From Atherix ibis (taxonomy: Eukaryota > Arthropoda > Insecta > Diptera > Athericidae): a DNA stretch of 64,000 bases. The stretch lies in contig OY282610.1 of assembly GCA_958298945.1 (NCBI GenBank), positions 30,330,167-30,394,166 of the forward strand. The letters run 5' to 3'. Numbering within the stretch: position 1 is the stretch's first letter; every line of letters begins with the position of its first letter. Position numbers and translations under genes: made by a program. Below are positions 36,174 through 48,479 of this stretch, piece by piece. Under the pieces are notes generated by a model. It saw only the letters and a list, made by a program, of their open reading frames with translations, did not search any database and was not told the origin of the DNA.

Positions 36174-37224
36174 AGGAGTGGACCTTAGATTAAAGAATAC
36201 CTGGATAGGCCCTTACCGTATATGTATACGCAATTTTGTGTACAAATATTTACTAGGGGGATACGACTGTCAAAAATTTTCTATGTAGACATGACACCCA
36301 CTGCCATCTATGTGTCGTAATGGAAATTTATTTAATTGCAAAAGCAAAATTTATATTTATTTTAATTCACTTACTGGAAACAAAAATACAATTTAAATAC
36401 AACGATAGGTCATTTTTATATTTTGTACAATCTTTTAATACGAAATTGAATTCTATTTTAGGTATATTATACATTTCGTAAATATCAATCAAATATAAAC
36501 CGCCTCAATTTTGTAGACTTTCGGAGAGTTCGAAAACTTTAATTCTCCATGAAAGTGGAGACTTAGGGGTTAGCTTTGTCATTTGTGAATCCGATGTTGA
36601 GAATTCAATGTTTACCATAAAATAGTACAGTGCCGGTGTATATAAAGTGTGTGTAAGAAAGTTTAAGGGACCGAATTTTTCTGTCTATTTTCCATTGCTG
36701 TTTTCATTGTGTTATAATAAATAAAGTTTATTCTTCGGTAAGCTTATTATTTGAATAAATTTGTTTTGATTGCTCTATTAGACCATATTATAATGCATTT
36801 ACTAAATAATATTGTTTTCATTTTTTTTTTAGAATATAAGTTATTAATTATTTAAGTACATTAAATTTTTCATTTTCTATTTTTGTTTTAAAGCATTTCT
36901 TTTAATGTATACGATTAACTTATATATTATCATGTTCTATGTAATTAATGCTTTATTTTTTAATTTAATTTAAATGCACAATGCCTATTTAAATTACCAT
37001 TTCCATTCATAAACACACATTTATATTATAATTAAGGTTTTTCCATCTATGGTTAAACGAACCGCTTCAATCGCATACTGAACTTTCAAATTGGCCCCCA
37101 ATGATTTACGCCGTTTCTGTTGTATTGCATGTGTGTGCGTTCTATGAATGTATTGCCAACAAAATTTGGACAGAATTTTTGTGTAGAGGCCTATCTACTA
37201 CTTCTTTAATCTAAGGAGTGGACC
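36174..37224. mobile_element. Candidate inverted-repeat element of unknown superfamily
   Basis: The direct repeat aggagtggacc occurs exactly at both borders (36174-36184 and 37214-37224). Inside it the left end reads TTAGATTAAAGAA...ATAGGCC and the complement of the right end reads the same, with different bases between; weaker similarity continues for about 30 more bp. The interior has no transposase frame but holds a TATATAAAG motif near 36640 and AATAAA motifs about 80 bp further on. A 10-11-bp flanking repeat is longer than the TA of mariners and nearer to hAT (8) or Mutator (9) types, but the exact boundary is ambiguous by a few bases. Non-autonomous. Confidence 0.6.
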
Positions 37225-37974
37225 AAGGATAGTGCCTTGAGATATACCAGCTATGATAGAGGATATTTCTGAGAAATGTTTATTAAATGCTACTTGGAAA
37301 TGACATTTTAAGAGATATAATTTTTAAATAAAGAAGTATATAGAGGAAGGGAAGATTTTGACTTTTCAGAGCAGTTCAGGGTGCCTCACTTGATTAAAAG
37401 TATATCAGCTAATCGGAAATCAAATTAATTATCGGGGATATTTATGGCATCTTCAAGAATAGGCATTTTACGATGGGTTTTTTAAAGATATTTCCAAGGA
37501 TTAAGAGTAAGCTTATAGGTCTATACAATAAAGGCTAATTTCATAATTAATTTGGCTTTAGAAATTATTAAAAGCGTTTTGAAATATTTCAGCCCATAAC
37601 CATTCAACATTTTTTTTATAAAAGCAAATGTACTTTCAATAAAAATATTTTAATGAATGTTCCCTTCAAATATACCATATTTTGATGTTAAAAAAATCCT
37701 TTATTATGAATGTTTTTAAAAAAACGAATTACCTAAAAATTTCTTATTTGCAGAGGATTTTATTGCAGAGGATTTTTTAATAATAAAATTTTTGAATTTC
37801 TTTAAAAGTTCTTATAAGAAAATTTTGAATATTTTTCATTATTTTGAACGATTCCAAAAAATTTACCCATAATTTCATTTATTTTTATAAAAATTTAAAT
37901 AATTATAATTTTTTTTTTAAATGCAGATTTTATCAAAAATTAATTTTAATAAAAAAAATATACTGATAACCTTA
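37225..37974. other. AT-rich non-coding DNA
   Basis: No gene seen. A short phrase (gcagaggattttattgcagaggatttt) shows a local duplication of about 15 bp near 37752-37778. Confidence 0.5.
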
Positions 37975-38998
37975 ATCTGTGGAGGGTACCGGTCATATCC
38001 GGTTGAAATCTCTACCAATCGAAACTTGTCGATATCCAATATTTTTTTATCTTTCACTTTAATCAAAAACATTACCATCTTTCATAGCTCAACAACAAAA
38101 AAACTTGTTGTGCCTATTCTTACTAATATCTTACCTAGAAATAAATTCCTCCATCATCCGTCAAGATTGAAAACCGTGGTTGGGAGTAGAGTTGGAAGTG
38201 TCTGCTTCTCTAAACTGGTTTAAGAAGTCTGTTACCGATTTGTCCCCATATAGAAAACCTTTTCCTTGAACAGTTAGCCGGATTGAAACGTGTTGTCTAT
38301 TATTCACGGATGTTGTTGCCGACACCGATACTACATCTTCCTTTATAGGTTATTATTTTTGCGACAGCCTTGCCACTCTCAAAGACATTCAGAGCCTATC
38401 GAGTGGCTCAGTGCTCACGACAATTCTATATAGCCTATGTAAGGAACAGAAGTATTGAGTTACGTTTGGTGCCTGAGCATATAGAAGTTTTGGGCAATGA
38501 AAGCGCTGACAAATTTGCTGGAAATCTTTCCGTCGACGACTGATCACATATCCCCAATATGCCTCGCCTACTAACATAATGGCAGCTAGGACCATTAGCC
38601 ATCTACAGATACGTTAACTATACCAATACCGATACATTTTTATAAATTCATTGGGTAACCACCAATAAACCAGTATATTTAACATCCACTTATCAACCAA
38701 CCTCTTTACCAATCCTTTGGCCATCTGACTAAAAATTTCAATGCGGGCAGGTTTTCTCTCATTGTCAAGCTCTTGAATCAAATAACGCTATTTCCAAGTT
38801 CTCTCTTTAATCTTTCTCTACAACGCAAAACCTAACAACACTTTCACTTCTTTATTCTACTAATCACAGACCAGCTTCGTTTATATATTGTACTTTCTAA
38901 CACAAACAATGAAGTCACCAAATGGTCTTATGGTCGTAGCGCTATAAAGTGACCTTTGCCATATATCTAGAACACTTTAATCGTACATACAAACAAAC
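37975..38998 (+). mobile_element. Non-LTR retrotransposon copy C (I-group)
   Basis: Aligns with copy A from the segment before RNase H (shared aagattgaaaaccgtggttg) through RNase H to the 3' region (gtcaccaaatggtc...gtcgtagcgctat) and a CAAA-rich tail at about 38980-38998. The 5' part, including the reverse transcriptase, is missing. Frameshifted throughout. Orientation is opposite to copy A. Confidence 0.78.
38300..38600 (+). pseudogene. RNase H domain remnant of LINE copy C
   Basis: FTDVVADTD carries the first catalytic Asp position; CDSLATLKDIQSLSSGS corresponds to the SDSxxALxxL block with the second acidic position; after a frameshift, RSIELRLVPEHIEVLGNESADKFAG is the C-terminal motif WVPGHxGIxGNExADxxA with Trp changed to Leu and Gly to Glu. 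PNMPRLLT ends the block as in copy A. The frameshift between blocks makes it non-functional. Residue choices differ from copy A, so the two copies decayed independently. Confidence 0.82.
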
Positions 38999-40069
38999 AA
39001 ACTACCATTCACCAATTGAATATAAATAAACAGAATTATGCATTTAATAAATTATGCTATATTGAAAATATATTCGAAAAGTATAAAAAATTATAAATCT
39101 TTATTAGATAGTGTGAAGTATATTTATTAGGTTTTATAAAACGATCTATTAAAAAAAGATTGTTCACAGTTTTTTTTTTGCCAAAATCAGCAGCATTTGA
39201 CTATGAAAATGAAGACACAGATGGTGAAAGTCAGTAACGATACGAACAACTATAAAACTGAAATTTCTATGATATAATAATACCAAGGAATAGGGATCCT
39301 TAACATTTTCCAAGAGAAAGAAGCTTTCAACATTTACAGAATGTACTATAATCGTGGTGTATTGTTTATTTTATTATAGCATAACTCTGGAATTCTTGAG
39401 CCACATCTGCATATCAGTTTGATGTGCTTATCCAATGGTATATCTATTATGCTTTGGACATTTGCATGTATATTTGAGTATTATCAGAATAAGGAATTTC
39501 CAATCCTGAAACCATAAATATACGAAAATGTATTCACAACAACTTGTTTGCTGATTGCGGCAAATATGCCTCCTAGACCTGTGCTAATACTTAAATGAAA
39601 TAATACGAGTATTTAGACTTGGGCTAGCAATATACTTAGGAGTATTGTTTTTGGTCCCTGTACTATACACACATAAATAAATACAAGTGCTAATGTGAGA
39701 TATTGTTTTATTCTAATCCATTTATTGCCTAAATTGAAGTAGTCGCAGAAGATTCCATGCTATAGCAGACAAAAGTAACGAAGGTAATAGATAGTATTGT
39801 TAAAATGATCAAAATTGTAAAAGCTTTTCTGTTATTTTTTTATGGAAAATATACTCAGAGTGTAAATTTTCTCTAAAAAATTTTTTTTTTGTGGAAAATT
39901 TAATTTTAACAAGTTTTAAAAGATTAATCTGGCGAAAATTTAATCATCAAATTCAAGGAAGAGAAAAAATTTATTTGATTTTATTTAAATTAATAATATT
40001 AATCTCACTGGTCCATCACCTGCTCAAAAAGAAGTTCATCAATTTTTTTCCCAATTGCCAAACCTCTCA
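38999..40069. other. AT-rich non-coding DNA
   Basis: No recognisable gene; starts immediately after the CAAA tail of copy C. Confidence 0.55.
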
Positions 40070-40290
40070 GTCACAACCGGATAGCAACTGTGATAAGGAG
40101 TTGGATTGCGGCAGTTAAGACTGCAATCAATCACCCTAAGCATAGAAGTATATCAATTTTTACCGACGGTCTATCAGCCTTGGATGTCATTCGTGGCTCA
40201 TCGGTTAACCCGGTTTGCTACTACACATATAACCAAACCGTTATATTGTCTTGGGTTCCAGAAGGTTGTTTGATAAGTCGGTGATAAATA
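40070..40290 (+). pseudogene. RNase H fragment of another non-LTR element
   Basis: HRSISIFTDGLSALDVIRGSS matches the RNase H block ISIFTDSxSALxAL with the catalytic Asp, and VILSWVPEGCLI matches VxLxWVPGHCGI about 20 residues later. Spacing is shorter than normal, so an internal deletion is likely. Upstream, in another frame, are weak Ala-rich traces of the preceding helix. The sequence differs enough from copies A and C to suggest a second, related family. Both ends are lost. Confidence 0.65.
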
Positions 40291-41267
40291 GATCAAAAAA
40301 TTTATTTATTCAATAAAAATTAATTAATTTTTTTAATATAACCAATTTTTTACTCAGTATACGACATCTGTGTAGTACAATTTGTCAAACTCTACTCTAT
40401 ATATACTTCACTTTCGGCTGTTACTTCAGAATTTTGACGCAAATTTCTTTCCAAATTTTAAATTATTTCTTTGAAAATTTTAAAAAAGTCTCAAAAATCC
40501 AAATCTGTAAAAGCGTTTGTTTTGTTGCCATGTTATTTCTGGTTTCATCAATAGTCGATACATAAATTTATTTAGATTATACTTAAAAATATCCAAATAC
40601 TTAATTGTAGTTATAACATGTAAAATGTTCTTCATTAAATGTTAGTAAACGGGGTACTAATCTCGCCAGCTCTAATTTCGCAATTTGCTTCCTAAATTTC
40701 GTGTAAGATATTTCATACACATTTTTTTTCAAAATTATAGCAGATCAGCTATCTTATATATTTTCATATGACGATCTTTTAAATTGATATAATGGATTTT
40801 ATCAATCATTTCTTCGATAGTGACATAAATTGTCCGTCCTGAGCTTGTAACATACGACCACAAAGAAATGTAATAATCCACTTCTGAATCATTCCATATA
40901 ATCGTGAAAAGTCTTCATAATATTTTACAAACTTGATTTTACTTTTAGATATAGTTTTTATTCATAAAAAAATAACGTTTTATTAACACAGGAAATTCAG
41001 TTTTTTCTATATTTAAGAAAAAAAAACCACAATCCTTATCTGCTGTTAATGCTTGTTAAAAATACACTTATAACTAAATATATACAAAATTTTGCATAAT
41101 GTCGTTTTAAAAATGGTAAATAATAAAAAAAAATATTATTTTTCTGATATTGAATTTTTTTCTTGAATTTATCAATGACTTATCAGAACATGGCCGTAGT
41201 AATGCTCCCCTCCAACGAACTGTCGACAAATTTCATTAGGTTAGCTAATAATGTCAATTAACACGAA
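40291..41267. other. AT-rich non-coding DNA
   Basis: Nothing recognised until the LINE 3' end that holds mariner M3. The stretch from about 41170 may be more of that LINE but I see no motif. Confidence 0.5.
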
Positions 41268-41341
41268 ATATGAAGTTGCCAAATATCTCTATGGTCATAG
41301 TGATATAAAATGGCCCCATGGTTACTGTCTCAGAGAGACCT

Positions 41342-42545
41342 TACGAGGGTCATTCAACAAGTACCTAGCGTACAAAAGAAAAACGAAAATTTAGGAAAGG
41401 TGGCAATTTATTTTTCCACATAATCTCCTTCAAGCTCGCTACACTTGGCCCAGCGATGCTCTAACTTTTTTAACCCGTCCAAAAAATACATTTTCTCGAG
41501 GGAAGCAAAATAGGCTTCCGTGGCGACGATGACCTCCTCATTCGACCCAAATCCATTCCCGGCGAGTGATTTTTCAGGTTTGGAAACAAAAAGTAGTCAC
41601 AGGGGGCCAAATCTGGAGAGTACGGTGGATGGGGTAGCAATTCGTAGCGCAATTCGACCAATTTGGCCATGGCGACGGCGGAGGTGTGAGCCGGCGCGTT
41701 GTTTTGGTGGAACAGCACTTTTTTCTTTGAAAAGCGGGGCCGCTTTTTCTTCAATTCGACGTCAAATTGGCCCAATAAGTCAGCATAGTAGCGCCCCGTG
41801 ATTGTTTTACCCTTCTCGAGGTTATCGATGTGGATCACACCTTGTGAATCCCAGAAAACGGTGGCCATCACCTTTACGGCCGATCGAACAGTCTTCGCCT
41901 TCTTCGGAGCACGTTCGCCTGGTGAAGTCCACTGTTTCGACTGTTCCTTGGTCTCTGGTGTGTACCGGTGAATCCATGTTTCGTCGACGGTCACGAAACG
42001 ACGCAAGAACTCCGCTGGATTGCGCTGAAACAGCGCCAAACACGTCGCCGATGTGGTCTCACGGTTGCGCTTGTTTTCCGGTGTGAGCAAACGCGGCACT
42101 CATTGCGCCGACAGCTTTCTCATGCCCAGTTCTTCGTGTAGAATATGATGTACCGTTCCTACTGCGATGCCCACAGTCTCAGCTATCTCGTCAACCTTCA
42201 ATCGACGGTCTGCCAACACGAGATCGTGGACTTTTTTTAACGTTTCCATCCGTAGCAGCCGTTTTCGTGGCACCTGGGCGTGACTCATCAAAAACCGATT
42301 TCGCTGCGCGTTTTCCCTTCCAAAAACAAGAACCTAATCGCCGAACGATATTGTTCTTTTTCCATTTTTGTGCAACCGACTGACACGCTCGCTTTCAAAG
42401 GCTGTCAAAACAAAACTAATAAAGGAAATCGACTGAAACTTTGACAGTAGGCTACTAAAAAAATGTACTGCACGATGATAAATTTCTTTTGTGACAGCAG
42501 TGTCATCGGGCGGTGAGGCTAAGTAGATGTTGAATGACCCTCGTA
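41342..42545 (-). mobile_element. Mariner M3 (DD34D), nested in LINE copy E
   Basis: A 1.2-kb element with TA borders. Ends read tacgagggtcattcaacaag and, as the complement of the right, tacgagggtcattcaacatc. These are similar to but distinct from the ends of M1/M2, and the protein differs clearly, so M3 is a sister family. G+C of the gene is much higher than the surroundings, consistent with relatively recent arrival. Confidence 0.92.
41408..42365 (-). pseudogene. Mariner transposase M3, broken
   Basis: Begins MEKEQYRSAIRFLFLEGKTR, a normal mariner N-terminus, but about 20-30 residues of the first HTH and linker are missing before ETLKKVHDLVLADRRLKV. In AQ-stop-VPRLLTPENK the Trp of WVPRLL is TGA. 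VDETWIHRYTPE keeps the first Asp. FHQNNAPAHT has Asn in place of the second catalytic Asp. YSPDLAPCDYFLF keeps the third. A frameshift follows NLKN; the true C-terminus (KMYFLDGLKKLEHRW...GDYVEK) is readable in another frame to the stop at 41408-41410. Inactive on at least four counts. Confidence 0.92.
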
Positions 42546-42570
42546 TATACTCATACAACAAAAATAACAA

Positions 42571-44709
42571 CTTTTATTGTAAGGCAATCCCATATAATAT
42601 AAACTGTCAATTTATCGAAATAAAAATTGAACCAAAATCAAATTTCATAAATATTACATTTTTATCGAATAAATCTAAACTATTTAATCAACTAATAAAT
42701 AATTTATACTATAGTATAATTACAGCAAAAATAAAAATAAAAATAAAAAAAGGTACCAACAAAATTTATTAGATCTATTTACATTGAATAAAAGCAAATA
42801 GAATATTTTTCCTGTTTTTTCTTTCTTTTCTTTAATTTTTCAGATGAAAAACTTATATTTACTTTACTTATTTTATTTGATTTTTATTTATTCGAAAATT
42901 GTATCCTTTCTTACAGCAAGTTATTATATTTTATCATATTACATTGAAATTTTTTTATTTTTTATTTCTCCATTCTTTGCAGGTTTTCGTTTTACCAACT
43001 TTTTCTACAAGTCTCCTATAGGTAATATAGAATTTTTATTAGCACCTAAAAACAAATAGAATTGGAGAAAAAAAAATGAGAGAAAAATTTAATAAAAAAG
43101 GATATAATCAATATATTTTAAAAAAAAAATAAAATAAAACGGAAACAGAAATACACACGGAATCTAAGAAGCTAAAAATCACATTGGGATCGGCTAAAAT
43201 TGGCTTCCTTTGCAATCATCAGAAATATCCTGCCCACTTAATAGGGTATTGAAACCATTCAACCTTATATTTTTGGAAAGGTCTATTTCGAAAAAGAAAA
43301 TATAAATTCAACCCTAAAACAACAAAATGTGTAAACTATTTATTGTATGTTATATAGGGACATATATATGTACAGCACATCCTTAGGATATATGCGATGC
43401 AAACATCCATTGCTACAAATATCTATAGTGTAAATGTGTAAACTTTATTATAATAATATATACAAAGTAGAAAAACTTCCTGTTTTTATTGTTGATGTTG
43501 GTTGTGCTGTTGTTATTGTCGTTGCTGGTGAAGAAGTAGATAATACAAACGAATAAAGTAAAATAATATACAATTAAAATAGAATCTAAATAAATAAAAA
43601 TACTAAATAAATTGATGAGAGAAAAAAAATTGTAATATTTACAAAGATAACAGGAATAAAATTAACAACAACAAAAATCTGGAAAACGATGACAAAAAAT
43701 CAACAAAAAATACCCTTCCATTGAAAGGGTAGATATTTGATTCAAAAGAGAACCCACTAAAGTTTCGAAAAAAGTTCCTTCTTTGTCGTTATTTTATTTC
43801 ACCTTTTTCTTCATACACATACATATACATATATATACAATATATATTGTTGTTGTTTTTTTTGTAGTTCTATTTTTAAGGGTTTATAGTAAGTTTTCCT
43901 GTTGCGCTAAACTAGTTGACGTCAAACCGAAATTAACCTATTGGAGATGGTTTTCGGACTAAATTGAACTGTAAATAACATCAATGATTTTCACCAATTA
44001 CAGAAAGGAATCAACAACAATTGCTATTCCTTTTTAAAATTTCCTTTTCTTTTTTCTTTTTTTTTCTTTTTGTTTTGGTGCTCATCACCATTTCGGTATT
44101 TTAATTTTCCATTTATTCAACAGATAAAAGAGATATAAAATTCAAAATCATCCTTTTCAACATATAAATGAGAAAATTTAAGGATATTTTTTTTTCTTGT
44201 TACTATATCGAATTGTCAGCCAGGCAAAAAAAAAAAAACTAGTGTTGCCAGGTATTACACATTTTTTTAAACCTGCTGGAAATTACTTCGAATTTCAACA
44301 TTGAATTGAGAAAATCTTTGATATCTTCCGAACTATTCAAAAGTTCAATATAGTAAAAAGCCAATAAAACTAAGTTTATAAAAGATAGCATTAAAATATA
44401 TTGGAATCGAATTTATTTTAAAAAAAGGACTTTTTTTTTAATTATTCCGAAAGATAAAATCATATACAAGTATAAAGGGATATGAAATTTCACAATACGA
44501 ATATTTATTTGAATTTTTCCATAAATTCTGTATTAAATTAGAATTTTTCTTTTCAGCATTTATAAAATTTCCAAACCATTAAATTTAGAAAATATATATG
44601 AATATTTTTTTTTTCTTTTCTTAAAAAAAGATTTTATAAAATAGATTTTTCGGGAAATTTTTAATAAAGATTTATAACGTAATAGTGGTCTCTGATATAA
44701 GCTTATCAA
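42571..44709. other. AT-rich non-coding DNA
   Basis: No supported gene. The frames at 42527-43059 are AT-driven. GTTGTT-type tracts near 43490-43530 and TATACA tracts near 43820 are simple-sequence. Confidence 0.55.
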
Positions 44710-45530
44710 AATAGACATTAAGGATCACTTTTATGATTGGATCTAGAAAAGGTAGATAATTACATTTACCTATAGAGAATCTTAATCTAATTGGCTGAAT
44801 GAGGAGAGTATGCTTAGTCCTTTGAATTTTTCAATTGGTTATTTTTCTTTGAAAAGTAAAACTAAAATAGTATTCCACAAGAACCTAATCTTTCCACAAC
44901 TCTCTTTATTATTTATAATTATTATTTGTACCTCCTCCTGTCAGCTATCAGATTCTATGAAAATCCTAGGCTTTACCATTGCGCATTTTGGTTGCCAGTA
45001 AATGTAAAATCCGACACATTGGCACTATTAAAGTTATCACCCTATTGGACGGAATGGTGATCGCTTTAGCGGGTAATATTCAACTTGTTTTAAGGCGATG
45101 AGACGGCACATCAACCGGCAGGGGTTCACATCAGTTCTTAAGTGGTCACACTTGCTAATCAAATGGCAAATACCTTTTTCGGACATTTGTAAACACACGG
45201 ACTAGACAAGTAGTATACTTTTTTTCTCGAAACATTGACCAACTATTGAGCAATCAGTCTACTCGATAACCTTACCTAAATTTTGAGCACACAAATTGCT
45301 CAGATTCGAATAGGACATTTTTCTCGCTCATATAATTTTCTTTTTGGAGCCCATTCTTTAATATTCAACTCACTAACCTCTATCTGCTAATTAAATATCA
45401 CCTTACCGTACATTTTTTTTCTCAAATATAATAAAATTGGCTGCATTGTGAAGATTTTAGACTAATAACCTGATTTGCCCCCCTGACCCCATATCCTATG
45501 GACCTTATATACAAACATACAAACAACAAT
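44710..45530 (+). mobile_element. Non-LTR retrotransposon copy F (I-group)
   Basis: IDIKDHFYDWI resembles the RT palm block LDIKxAFDxV with the first catalytic Asp. SIGYFSLKSKTK then matches NGYFSLKRITK of copy B, followed by attccacaagaacctaatct, the decayed GIPQGxPLS codons. MKILGFTIAHFG corresponds to the later VKFLGLxFD block. A region shared with copy B (gttgccagtaaatgtaaaat) follows, and the copy ends cctatggaccttatatacaa plus a CAA-rich tail. The FADD box is not visible. Strongly decayed. Confidence 0.72.
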
Positions 45531-45689
45531 ACTTTCGGTAAAAATCATTGAAAAGCTACCCTTCAAAAGACTCTAGCCAATTTTCGAATTGACCCATATT
45601 ATTCCTTATTACTAGCTGGGCTTCAGAACTGATACGGCAATGCCATCGAGTTATAGGTTCTATTGCAACCTACTTTAAGGGAAACAAAA

Positions 45690-46520
45690 TTTTTTTGAAT
45701 TTATCAATTTTTCTTATCATACAGTAGAACGTCATTTCCAAGTTATGAAAAATCTGCAATATTCCCAAATATCTCACATTAATCCCGGCTTACCTCAAGG
45801 AAGCATTTTTGCTCCTATCCTTTACAATATCTTTAGTTCAGGTATCTCCGTAGTTAATAATATCGCTACAGCCATGTATATTGATGGACTACCTATTCTT
45901 AATTTCTATAAATCACCTAAAAAATTATTTCTAATACTACAAAACTGTATCCTTACTCTTAAAAAAGTGATAGAAGCAATAGAAGGTGAAAGCCAATCAA
46001 CAGAAAAGCGTTAAGGTTATATTCACTCTCCACTCTAAAAAAAATTTTCCTCTCTGAATTTTAATGGTATTATAAATGTAGAACATACAAAAGTATAAAA
46101 CTAAGAACTATATTAAGATAAATGACCCAATTGAAACGGCTACAGGAAATTGAAAAAGAATTGAACTCAACGAACGTCACCGAGAACTACTTAGACTATT
46201 CAATAATAGATCTAAGCTATCACCAAATAATAAACTCTGAAGAGATAACGCGGTACTTAAACCCATTTGGACCTCCGGACTAGAAATTTTCGATTCCACC
46301 AAACCATTCAATTATCATCGAATGTGAGCGTTTCAATTAAAAATCCCTTCTTAAATTGTTGATGCCTTTATCTTTGTCCAAAACAATGTTATAAATGCAT
46401 CCCCTTCATCCATGAAGTCTGTGTTTTCCATTATAGAAATTGTCAGAATAATATCATTCTACATTAACTGTCATCTAGTACTACCTTACTCATTAGCAAA
46501 TTAAGAGACTATGGCTTTGA
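45690..46520 (+). pseudogene. Jockey-clade reverse transcriptase remnant 2
   Basis: A 90-codon open frame (45745-46014) reads NPGLPQGSIFAPILYNIFSSGI, the Jockey form of the RT motif GVPQGSVLxPLLYNIFTSDIP, then TAMYIDGLPIL where the catalytic FADD box is expected (Ala and one Asp lost). In other frames downstream come LKRLQEIEKELN, RYLNPFGPPD (from LKPIWTYG) and VINASPSSMKSV (from VNAPWYVPN). Fingers are absent; the end is not defined. It lies just after the tail of LINE copy F in the same orientation. Confidence 0.8.
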
Positions 46521-48479
46521 GCTTTTTTTTAAAAATATAATATTTAAAAAAAAACCTCCCGAAGTAGAGTAGTACTGTTGGTTACTAACTACTTTTTAGA
46601 TTTTAAAAGTATTTGCAAAAACAAAATACTTGCAGATAAAAAAATTCACATTTACTTATTATCAGTGATGATGTCCTTTCCATCTTTAAAACAGAAATTT
46701 TAGAATTACCAAAAATACAATTGTTCTGATTTTATAATTATATATTTGTGAATATATATATATATTATTGGTATTGTTTTCATGACATTAAATCTTTAGT
46801 AATTGAGTAAATCACTAGTATTAAATAGGTAATGCTCTGGGGTTCTATACATTCTCGTAACCACCCCGTTTCGTATTCAAGTAAAAAGCATCGTTCAGAT
46901 AAGATTAGGGCAGCATAATACAAACATTTTCCGCCCATTCAGTTTGATCTGTGCAATGGGATATCATCATCATCTAGCTCCTTTCTATTCCTATAACAAT
47001 ATGGTGTTCTATGCAGTTAAGCTGTCTGTCTATAAAGTTATAAGTAACAAAACTGAAATACTTTATAAACATTATACAGACCCTTTATATGCTTAAGAAT
47101 CAAAAGCTAGGGGAGCGAGCATTTTCGAGAGAAACAGCATACAAGTTGAGTAGTAGAATAAATTTGTTACTTTTTTCTTCATTTTATTGAAATTCATATA
47201 AAAGACAATTTAAATTATCCTTTTTGAGCATATATTATTTGAAGCAAAAAAAAAAAATTCCAATTCTAAAACAACAACTATAATAAACAAGAAAAAAAAA
47301 TAACCGCCTATTTAGTACATAAGTAGTAATAGTGATAAGCGATAACTAAAAAGGATACGTCAGAGAAGAGCTGTTAAAATGATTCTATTTAATAAAAAGA
47401 TACGTATCTAATGAACAACATACTTGTGTATTGAAAAATATAGACTATAAGGACGAGATTCAATGATAACTACCTCTTAAAAATCCTTCTCCGTATACTT
47501 TCAAGTTCTTTTAAATTAACTTATCAAAGTGCACTTAACTCTTATTTTAGTCCATTAGATTTCATCATTTTACAAAATATTTGTTTTTTATTTACCTTAG
47601 CATCCTTTAAGGATTGTATTTACTCGTAATTTAGTACAAATTTTATTAGATAATTTTATTTTAATTTCTTTTACCTAATAAAATAAAGACATTTTTTCAT
47701 TCTATATCCTTGGTTAATTTTTTTTATACTTACCTTAAGTCACTTTCTATAATATTTTCACATTTCAATAGGAAATATTTCTTTCCATATTTTATTATAT
47801 TTGCTTCTTATTATGTCCTTGAATTTTTGTAATTGATATTTTTTTTTATATTAGCTTTTTTAGTATGAATACATATAATACATATAGCAATAAACCAGAT
47901 ATAATATAACCACTGTTCGTATATGAAAAAAAAACTCTCTCGTCTTTTGAATAAATACTTTTACTAAGCATACAGTAGTAGTGGTCATAAAATATATTAT
48001 ATATTTTTATATAGAAAATGAAATAAATTAATAAAAACGAAGATTTTAACAGAGGATTTTCAAATTTCTGTGGTCAACGCCAAAGGATTTGTTTTACTAT
48101 TACTCGTAGTTTTGTCATAGTAAATTCTCGAAATAAGCTATATTTTAAATTAAAGTCACTCGTATTAGTATTATAATATTTAAACAAATCTAATTTCCTA
48201 TTATTGTACAATATATGAATTCTAAAGAACTTTTTACAATATCTCCTGAGTTTGTACAATTCTCCTTTTATCTATTTGTTTTTCTTTTAACATTCCTTTT
48301 CGGTATATGGGGACTCTTTAATAAATACTCTAATTACATGTGTATTAATTTTATGGTCATAATACAAAAGTTTATCGAGGATTGGATTTTCCTTTCGCCA
48401 GATGGTATTAATATTTCTGTATACTTAGTTATTGCTGGCAGTCAAACACGCTTACAAATATCCTGCTAGGCCATCATTT
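46521..48479. other. AT-rich non-coding DNA
   Basis: No gene recognised. A (TA)n run lies near 46756-46767. Confidence 0.55.

Larger units (their letters stand above)
41268..42570 (+). mobile_element. LINE copy E 3' end, split by mariner M3
   Basis: Left of M3 is gaagttgccaaat...tatggtcatag...gagaccTTA, the 3' region of the I-group family. Right of M3 the sequence resumes as TAtactcatacaacaaaaa, that is the CAA-rich tail. Removing M3 and one TA restores gaccttatact-type sequence as in copy F. Only about 75 bp of body is recognisable. Confidence 0.78.

Noticed and set aside
36600..36730. LTR-type promoter and poly-A signal of a retrovirus-like element
   Set aside because: No second LTR, primer-binding site, gag or pol nearby; the segment lies inside the inverted-repeat element and is better treated as its interior.
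41520..42086. GC-rich plus-strand open frames of about 93 codons
   Set aside because: They are antisense shadows of the M3 transposase.
45745..46014. A functional 89-residue gene
   Set aside because: It is the palm of a dead Jockey reverse transcriptase with the catalytic box changed to YIDG.
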